A DNA stretch of 10,276 nt from Candidatus Kaiserbacteria bacterium (GTDB taxonomy: Bacteria; Patescibacteriota; Minisyncoccia; Phycocordibacterales; UBA12088), in contig PWVU01000056.1 in NCBI GenBank assembly GCA_003561715.1, positions 1 to 10,276 on the forward strand, in the 5' to 3' direction. A program made the translations under genes and the position numbers. Below, one piece after another: positions 6,367 through 10,276 of the stretch. The notes under the pieces are model-generated. The model saw only the letters and a program-made list of their open reading frames with translations. It did no database searches and had not been told where the DNA came from. Position 1 is the first letter of the stretch. Each line of letters begins with the position of its first letter.

Positions 6367-7191
6367 ATGGTGATTGGTGTATTTGGCAAGGGAGGAAGTG
6401 GCAAGACAACGGTCTCGACGGCACTCGTGCGCTTTTTACATACACAAGGAAATCGCGTACTGGCTATAGATGCGGATCACAATATGGACTTATCGTACAA
6501 CCTTGGTCATCCGGAGCATCCCTCCCCCGTTGGCGGACAGGTCGAGGTGTTGAAAGAGCATATAGGCATCGACGCTGATGAGCACTACAGCCAAGCAGTG
6601 ATGCGCATTGAACACGATACGGATATGCCGTTTGCTCTGGATCCGCTCGACCCTATTACGGAGCGCTTTAGTATTAAAATTGAGCCGAAACTGCGGCTCA
6701 TGCAGACCGGTCCGCAAACCGCAGGTGTTTTGCACGGCGCGCACTGCAGTCACTACCTTGGCACACCCCTGAAAGTCTACCTCCCTCTACTTGGACTGAA
6801 GGAAAACGAGTGGGTCATTGTTGATGAAAAGGCGAGTGCCGACGCAGTTTCTACCGGTATTCCGACCGGTATGGATGTGGCGATCATTGTTGTTGAGCCG
6901 CGCGAGCACAGTATCAAAGTTGCGCGTCACATTGCGGAAGGATTGACATTTTTTGAGGTGCCGCACTTCTATCTTGCCAACAAAACAAACTCGCCTGAAG
7001 AACAAACCCTCATTGCCGAAGGTCTCGGTGTAGCACCGATCACACATCTACCAACAGCACACGAATATGACGAGGCTCTCTTGAGTGACGTCATACGAAG
7101 TTTACTCGCACGCAAATCACCCGTATCACGTCTTGCGCGCTCACAAAAAAAGTTTGCACGGAACGAAGCGTTCGCCATCGCGCTCGGATAA
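6367..7191 (+). CDS. CooC/MinD-type SIMIBI ATPase, probable metal-insertion accessory protein
   Basis: This is a 274-aa P-loop ATPase. GKGGSGKTT (7-15) is the deviant Walker A of the MinD/ParA group, with signature Lys K8 and P-loop K13. AIDADHNMDLSYNLG (33-47) matches the CooC-type switch I. VIVDEKAS (150-157) is the Walker B region, where many CooC proteins have DMEAG. VVEPREHSIKVARHI (175-189) and LANKTN (203-208) complete the fold. CooC inserts nickel into carbon monoxide dehydrogenase using a C-x-C pair at the dimer interface. The matching place here, GAHCSHYLG (125-132), reads C127-x-H129. No dehydrogenase gene is in view, so the client is unknown. A role beside the divergent COG0523 GTPase in metal handling is an inference from the shared control region. 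The alternative is a general MinD-like ATPase. Confidence 0.88.
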   Translation: MVIGVFGKGGSGKTTVSTALVRFLHTQGNRVLAIDADHNMDLSYNLGHPEHPSPVGGQVEVLKEHIGIDADEHYSQAVMRIEHDTDMPFALDPLDPITERFSIKIEPKLRLMQTGPQTAGVLHGAHCSHYLGTPLKVYLPLLGLKENEWVIVDEKASADAVSTGIPTGMDVAIIVVEPREHSIKVARHIAEGLTFFEVPHFYLANKTNSPEEQTLIAEGLGVAPITHLPTAHEYDEALLSDVIRSLLARKSPVSRLARSQKKFARNEAFAIALG

Positions 7192-7197
7192 TGCTTT

Positions 7198-7241
7198 CAG
7201 CCAAGCCCTGCCGCTTGTAACATATCGGCAGTGCTTGGCTG
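7198..7241 (+). other. Long hairpin after the CooC-like gene (leader hairpin 1)
   Basis: CAGCCAAGC (7198-7206) plus CTGCCG (7208-7213) pair with CGGCAG (7226-7231) plus GCTTGGCTG (7233-7241). This gives 15 pairs with one C/T mismatch and a 12-nt loop. It has no T-run directly after it, so it is not a standard terminator. It shares its last bases with the next hairpin. Confidence 0.6.
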
Positions 7242-7270
7242 GACGCATGGTGCGTTCCAGCTGTTCTTTT
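7237..7270 (+). terminator. Attenuator-like hairpin 2 with T-rich run, upstream of the 244-aa gene
   Basis: GCTGGACGCA (7238-7247) pairs with TGCG-(T)-TCCAGC (7251-7261), one T bulged, and is followed by TGTTCTTTT (7262-7270). This resembles an intrinsic terminator placed just before the ribosome binding site of the next gene. GCTG (7238-7241) is also the closing end of hairpin 1, so the two stems compete. It may end the CooC-like transcript, attenuate the downstream gene, or both. Confidence 0.5.
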
Positions 7271-7272
7271 GA

Positions 7273-7278
7273 GAGAGG
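7273..7278 (+). promoter_or_regulatory. Shine-Dalgarno sequence of the 244-aa gene
   Basis: GAGAGG ends 6 nt before the ATG at 7285. It is the only clear Shine-Dalgarno sequence in the window and decides this start. The start codon also lies in the palindrome AGCCATGGCT (7281-7290). Confidence 0.65.
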
Positions 7279-7284
7279 CCAGCC

Positions 7285-8019
7285 ATGGCTCACACGACCG
7301 ACTCTATCAACCGTCTTGAGGCAGAAGGGTTCTATCCGGACCTTATCGCGTCGATGCGGGGATTCATGGAGCACATGCACAGCACGGGACAATGCGCTCT
7401 TGGCAAGCAGATCGCCGAGCAGTTCGCTGCGGGCTTTCTCGCTGCTCCGAACTTCAGTACCGACCCTTTCAGGCCCGACGCGACTGATCCGTTGTTCAAG
7501 CTCAAGTCGAACTACCTGGACGCGATCCAGGAAATATTCGAACGCTTTCGTGACCGTCTTCCTCGTCAGCTTTACGCCACCTTGGCCTTCCTCGGGACGC
7601 GCGACGATCCGACGATCGAAGAACGAATCCCCGAAATCGAGCATCTTCTGCCCGACGGTATGAACTGGAAGATCGCTGATTCAATACTCCATGCACTGGG
7701 GGTCAGCTTCAGACTCCACTTCGACGTGCAGTCGACGATCAACAAGCGTACCGGTTTCATCCTTGGTCACGGATGTGCCTGCGGTTGCGCAATCGCCGAG
7801 ATGAGTCGTTGTGTGGTCGACGCGAGAATGGGCGATAAGCCTGCTGTCGTCGAGGAGGAGACGCAAGCCTTTCTGAGGCATGCGCTATCCCAGTGCTTCT
7901 TGTTGCATTTCGGACTTCCCCAAGGTATCGGGGAATCCCTCAAAATACAACGGCGGAACCAGACGAGCGACCAAATCGTCAAGACACTGGTGCTCAAGAC
8001 GGCGCATCACGAAGCCTAG
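7285..8019 (+). CDS. Unrecognised 244-aa protein with a C-x-C-x-C cluster
   Basis: I do not recognise the family. The protein looks soluble and mostly helical, with no signal peptide or membrane segment. The distinctive part is GHGCACGCA (161-169), with C164, C166, C168 and H162, plus C176 eight residues on. This could bind a metal or metal cluster, or form a thiol site. Two further cysteines (C37, C204) are isolated. Unlike its neighbours the gene has a Shine-Dalgarno sequence, and its wording favours G/C-ending codons (GAC, ATC, CTC, GCG). It is bracketed by a double hairpin upstream and a strong hairpin downstream, so it looks like a self-contained unit that may have been acquired separately. 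It follows a CooC-like metallochaperone gene by 93 bp, so a metal-related role is possible but unproven. Confidence 0.8.
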   Translation: MAHTTDSINRLEAEGFYPDLIASMRGFMEHMHSTGQCALGKQIAEQFAAGFLAAPNFSTDPFRPDATDPLFKLKSNYLDAIQEIFERFRDRLPRQLYATLAFLGTRDDPTIEERIPEIEHLLPDGMNWKIADSILHALGVSFRLHFDVQSTINKRTGFILGHGCACGCAIAEMSRCVVDARMGDKPAVVEEETQAFLRHALSQCFLLHFGLPQGIGESLKIQRRNQTSDQIVKTLVLKTAHHEA

Positions 8020-8052
8020 CCTCCAAGGTCTCTTCACGGCACAATTGCGCCC

Positions 8053-8080
8053 CGCCCGCGGTCTCACCAGACCGCGGGCG
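8053..8080 (+). terminator. GC-rich hairpin after the 244-aa gene
   Basis: CGCCCGCGGTCT (8053-8064) pairs perfectly with AGACCGCGGGCG (8069-8080) around the loop CACC. It begins 33 nt after the stop codon. No T-run follows (CTTCGCGTTA), so termination may need help, or the stem may mainly protect the 3' end. A smaller stem, GCGTT/AACGC (8085-8099), follows directly. Confidence 0.55.
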
Positions 8081-8087
8081 CTTCGCG

Positions 8088-8267
8088 TTATAGCAACGCA
8101 TGCCACACCATATACACCGCCATGGCTGCCATGAGAGCGTCTTCAAAGACCGTGCCGGGGTGACGGGCATGACCAAAAGCTTTTCGTTGAATGCAGATGT
8201 AATCACTTACTATGAGTATCGCAGTTCCTGCAAATCCATTCTTTTTGTTTGAGGAGCTTGGCGGTAA
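8088..8267 (-). pseudogene. Coding-like remnant without a start codon
   Basis: The minus-strand frame between stop codons at 8270-8268 and 8090-8088 reads 59 codons. The last 30 look protein-like (FGHARHPGTVFEDALM, then AAMAVYMVWHALL), resembling a membrane-associated C-terminus. There is no ATG, GTG or TTG upstream of the final Met residues. It may be the tail of a decayed or frameshifted gene, or chance. The rest of the 8020-8277 gap holds only the hairpins after the 244-aa gene. Confidence 0.25.
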
Positions 8268-8277
8268 CTATCTTGGT

Positions 8278-8778
8278 CTACCTCCTCTCGACTATGAACA
8301 TCACCACATACGCCTCCGGATCAAGCATTGCCTCGGAGATAAGTGGCGGCTCGACGTCGACGATCGAAATGCGAAAGTCACCGATCTCTTGCGGCACTTC
8401 GTCTGAGGGCATATTGAAGGTGCGTCCATCGCCCGGTAAACGCGTTGTCACGTTCGCAACGACCGCGCCACCTTCTCCACAATCGATTCCTTCGGGGCAT
8501 CGATAATCTGCAACCATCTCATTAAAAGTGAGCGAGAGTTCACCTGCAACACCCGTCTGCCCCACCCCAAGCGTAAGTTGCCCATCGGCGTCCGGTGTGA
8601 TGGTATCGGGTGCACCCCCTTCACCAATCTCTTCAGACACCTCTTCAACAATCGCTTCTTCGGGAGCGGAGTCGATCAACTCATCCTCAAACACGTCGAA
8701 GCCCACATCCGGGCGAATCAGCAACCACACTACGATAAGGAGTAGTAACGCACCCGCTAAACAAAGTGCATGCTTCAT
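8278..8778 (-). CDS. Small membrane-anchored protein with an extracellular Cys-pair domain
   Basis: This 166-aa protein has a hydrophobic N-terminal segment (residues 5-21), a very acidic linker (about 28-56, many Glu and Asp) and a compact domain from about 67 to 166. ADYRCPEGIDCGEGGAVVANV (starting at 90, cysteines C94 and C100) resembles a small secreted or lipoprotein family with an SRCP-x(4)-C-x-x-x-G pattern followed by beta strands. Its function is unknown. There is no lipobox, so anchoring is by the N-terminal helix. The ATG at 8778 has a near-consensus promoter just upstream and no Shine-Dalgarno sequence. The gene is divergent from the glycosidase gene across 133 bp. A further 24 sense codons follow its TAG stop in frame. 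Confidence 0.82.
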   Translation of the reverse strand: MKHALCLAGALLLLIVVWLLIRPDVGFDVFEDELIDSAPEEAIVEEVSEEIGEGGAPDTITPDADGQLTLGVGQTGVAGELSLTFNEMVADYRCPEGIDCGEGGAVVANVTTRLPGDGRTFNMPSDEVPQEIGDFRISIVDVEPPLISEAMLDPEAYVVMFIVERR

Positions 8779-8784
8779 TAGCTA

Positions 8785-8811
8785 AGTATACTCTCTGTAG
8801 AGATTTGTCAA
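8785..8811 (-). promoter_or_regulatory. Promoter of the small anchored-protein gene, with internal inverted repeat
   Basis: On the minus strand, TTGACA (8811-8806, full consensus), a short 15-nt spacer and TATACT (8790-8785) end 6 nt before the ATG at 8778. The spacer holds TCTCT-GT-AGAGA (8792-8803), an inverted repeat that could be an operator. Confidence 0.6.
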
Positions 8812-8911
8812 GAATTGACGGGCTATACGCTGCATTGCGCAGTGCCAACGCGTTGAGAGCTATTCCTTGCGGGCGCTGTGCGGAAGTCGTATTGTAGCAG
8901 GCATATCTTGT

Positions 8912-10267
8912 ATGAACTCCGTACACCCGCAGCAAACCCCCGATGTAATGCGTGCCCAAGCCGAGCAACTCCTCCACGACGCCTGCTCACCCTACGGACT
9001 CCATGCCTCCGGCATACGCGGCGGCTACCACAATCTCTGGGCGCGCGACAGCATGATCTCCGCCCTTGGTGCACTTGCGAGTGATGACCCGACACTCATT
9101 GCAGCAGTCGGAAACAGTTTGGATACCTTGAGTGCTCACCAAACCGAACTCGGACTCATTCCCAACAAGATCGACTTCGACACACCCCCGCGCGTTAATT
9201 TCAGAGCGTATGCCGACGGTGGCTTGTGGTTTGTGCTGGTGACCGCCCGCTTTCTGACTCGCTTCCCCGAGCACCCGAGTGCCGCGCGCTTGATCGACTC
9301 CGCCTCTCGCGCACTTACCTGGTATCGTTACCAAGATCACGACCAGAGCGGACTGATCGGTATCCAAGAAGGATCGACCTGGATGGACCTCTTCCCTTTG
9401 CGCGGCAAGAGCATATATGTGAACGCACTTCGCTACTGGGCCACTACGGAGTTTGCAACCCTTCTCACTACGCGCAACGACACGAGCCGCGCACAATCAC
9501 TCACGACCGAAGCCGGCATCATCCGTGACTCGATACACGAACGTCTATGGTATGAACCGGGCAAAGATCCGGTACGCCTGATACAGGACAGCTTTAGTAC
9601 CAGTAGCTACAACGAAAAAGAAATGGACGCGCTCGGCAGGCATCTCTTGCGCTCGCCGACACCCCTTCCTGATGAGGCATTCTTTGTGCCGTACGTTACG
9701 ATGCGCGACTACGGCAACTGGTTCGATACCTTTGGTAATCTCATTGCCATTCTTGGTGGCGTAGCAACACCGGCGCAGAAGAACGCAATTCTCGCGTACA
9801 TAGAACGCCATGCGCTTGCTGAGCCCTACCCCGTGCAAGCAATGCACCCGCCGCTAACAGAAGGCGACGCTGACTGGCGCTACTACTTTGCTTTTGGCGA
9901 TCTCAATCGCCCACATCATTACCACAACGGCGGCATATGGCCGATGATCGGCGGCTTCTATGTATGGGCGCTCTGTGAGGCGGGCGAGATCACACAAGCA
10001 CACAGAGCCCTTGCGGCACTGGCTAAAGCAAACGCGCAAACACGCAATACGGAAGACATAGAGGCGCGCGCGGAATTCGCCGAGTACCTCGAAGCAACGA
10101 GCGGTGTACCCTGCGGGATGCAAGACCAGACCTGGTCTGCCGCACTTTACATCGCGGCACATGCGCGCGTAAAGGATACGGAATGCGCGCACGCATCCGC
10201 TCTACCACCTACGCAGTATAACGAGAGACCTTTAGCGCAAACGCGTTTGACAGAGCAGACAACATAA
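8912..10267 (+). CDS. (alpha/alpha)6 glycosidase, amylo-alpha-1,6-glucosidase/GH100-like
   Basis: This 451-aa protein appears complete. GGYHNLWARDSMISALGAL (37-55) is the W-x-RD entry motif of debranching-enzyme C-domains and neutral invertases. GLIPNKIDF (81-89), STWMDLFPLRGKSIYVNAL (155-173) with D159 as likely catalytic acid, FGDLNRPHHYHNGGIWPMIGG (328-348) and EYLEATSGVPCGMQDQTWSA (391-410), carrying candidate E391 or E394, follow in the family order. Substrate could be alpha-1,6-branched glucan or sucrose, and sequence alone does not decide. The length equals the catalytic domain alone, without the N-terminal domain of full debranching enzymes. There is no signal peptide, so it is cytoplasmic. 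An in-frame TTG 45 nt upstream exists, but the ATG at 8912 is the better start. The last 25 residues, after the final helix, look disordered. Confidence 0.88.
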   Translation: MNSVHPQQTPDVMRAQAEQLLHDACSPYGLHASGIRGGYHNLWARDSMISALGALASDDPTLIAAVGNSLDTLSAHQTELGLIPNKIDFDTPPRVNFRAYADGGLWFVLVTARFLTRFPEHPSAARLIDSASRALTWYRYQDHDQSGLIGIQEGSTWMDLFPLRGKSIYVNALRYWATTEFATLLTTRNDTSRAQSLTTEAGIIRDSIHERLWYEPGKDPVRLIQDSFSTSSYNEKEMDALGRHLLRSPTPLPDEAFFVPYVTMRDYGNWFDTFGNLIAILGGVATPAQKNAILAYIERHALAEPYPVQAMHPPLTEGDADWRYYFAFGDLNRPHHYHNGGIWPMIGGFYVWALCEAGEITQAHRALAALAKANAQTRNTEDIEARAEFAEYLEATSGVPCGMQDQTWSAALYIAAHARVKDTECAHASALPPTQYNERPLAQTRLTEQTT

Positions 10268-10276
10268 TGCAAAAGC
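10267..10276 (+). CDS. Possible start of the next gene, cut by the right edge
   Basis: TAATG at 10265-10269 overlaps the glycosidase stop codon with an ATG, followed by CAA AAG (M-Q-K). Stop-start overlap suggests a translationally coupled operon partner, but only three codons are visible, so the product cannot be named. Confidence 0.3.

Noticed and set aside
7198..8100. Integron cassette with attC-like ends around the 244-aa gene
   Set aside because: The hairpins do not show the RYYYAAC and GTTRRRY core sites expected of attC, and no second cassette or integrase is in view.
7994..8206. A 70-codon minus-strand GTG frame with CIWCGMRC
   Set aside because: It runs through the GC-rich hairpin and into the end of the convergent 244-aa gene. 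The cysteines come from a short stretch and there is no start support beyond a chance stop-start overlap.
8100..8255. A 51-codon plus-strand frame after the 244-aa gene
   Set aside because: No ribosome binding site or promoter, no recognisable motif, and it overlaps the end of the convergent anchored-protein region.
8212..8406. A 64-codon plus-strand frame starting MSIAVPANPF
   Set aside because: Most of it is antisense to the small anchored-protein gene, and no Shine-Dalgarno or promoter-like element was identified for it.

Overview
The window most resembles a small-genome bacterium of the Candidate Phyla Radiation (Patescibacteria, Parcubacteria-like). This is inferred from gene style, not from a phylogenetic marker. 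The genes are short and closely packed. Single-pass anchored proteins have extracellular domains of little-known type. A stand-alone NYN nuclease and a minimal GIY-YIG protein are present. Most start codons have a -10-like hexamer 6-8 nt upstream and no Shine-Dalgarno sequence, which suggests leaderless mRNAs. No rRNA, tRNA, CRISPR array or transposase was seen.

Layout, left to right. Positions 1-2623 (minus) hold most of a large single-chain restriction-modification protein: an N-terminal PD-(D/E)xK nuclease, a gamma-class adenine methyltransferase and the start of a specificity region. It runs off the left edge. Upstream of it on the same strand is an unrecognised 131-aa protein (2688-3083). 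Next on the minus strand come an NYN/LabA-like nuclease (3274-3795) with a 3' hairpin, a membrane-anchored extracellular protein (3841-4875) preceded by an overlapping 17-codon leader ORF (4868-4921), a GIY-YIG protein (4941-5186) and a COG0523 (CobW/ZagA-type) GTPase (5230-6300).

The COG0523 gene is divergent from a CooC/MinD-type ATPase gene (6367-7191, plus). The two promoters appear to share one palindromic -35 hexamer, TTGCAA, at 6330-6335. Downstream of the ATPase gene, two overlapping hairpins, the second followed by a T-rich run, precede an unrecognised 244-aa protein (7285-8019). That gene has a clear Shine-Dalgarno sequence, carries a C-x-C-x-C cluster and ends in a strong GC-rich hairpin. 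A coding-like remnant on the minus strand (8088-8267) fills the gap to a small anchored, Cys-pair protein (8278-8778, minus). Divergent from that gene is a complete GH100/amylo-1,6-glucosidase-like (alpha/alpha)6 glycosidase (8912-10267, plus). Its stop codon overlaps a possible next start codon at the right edge.

The functional groupings are DNA defence (restriction-modification), RNA processing or cleavage (NYN), metal handling (two nucleotide-dependent metallochaperone-type proteins sharing a control region, plus a nearby Cys-cluster protein), cell-surface proteins, and glucan or sucrose use (glycosidase). The most unusual features are the recurrent leaderless promoter layout, the shared-element divergent promoter, the attenuator-like leader and Cys-cluster gene downstream of the CooC-like gene, and the coupled leader ORF.
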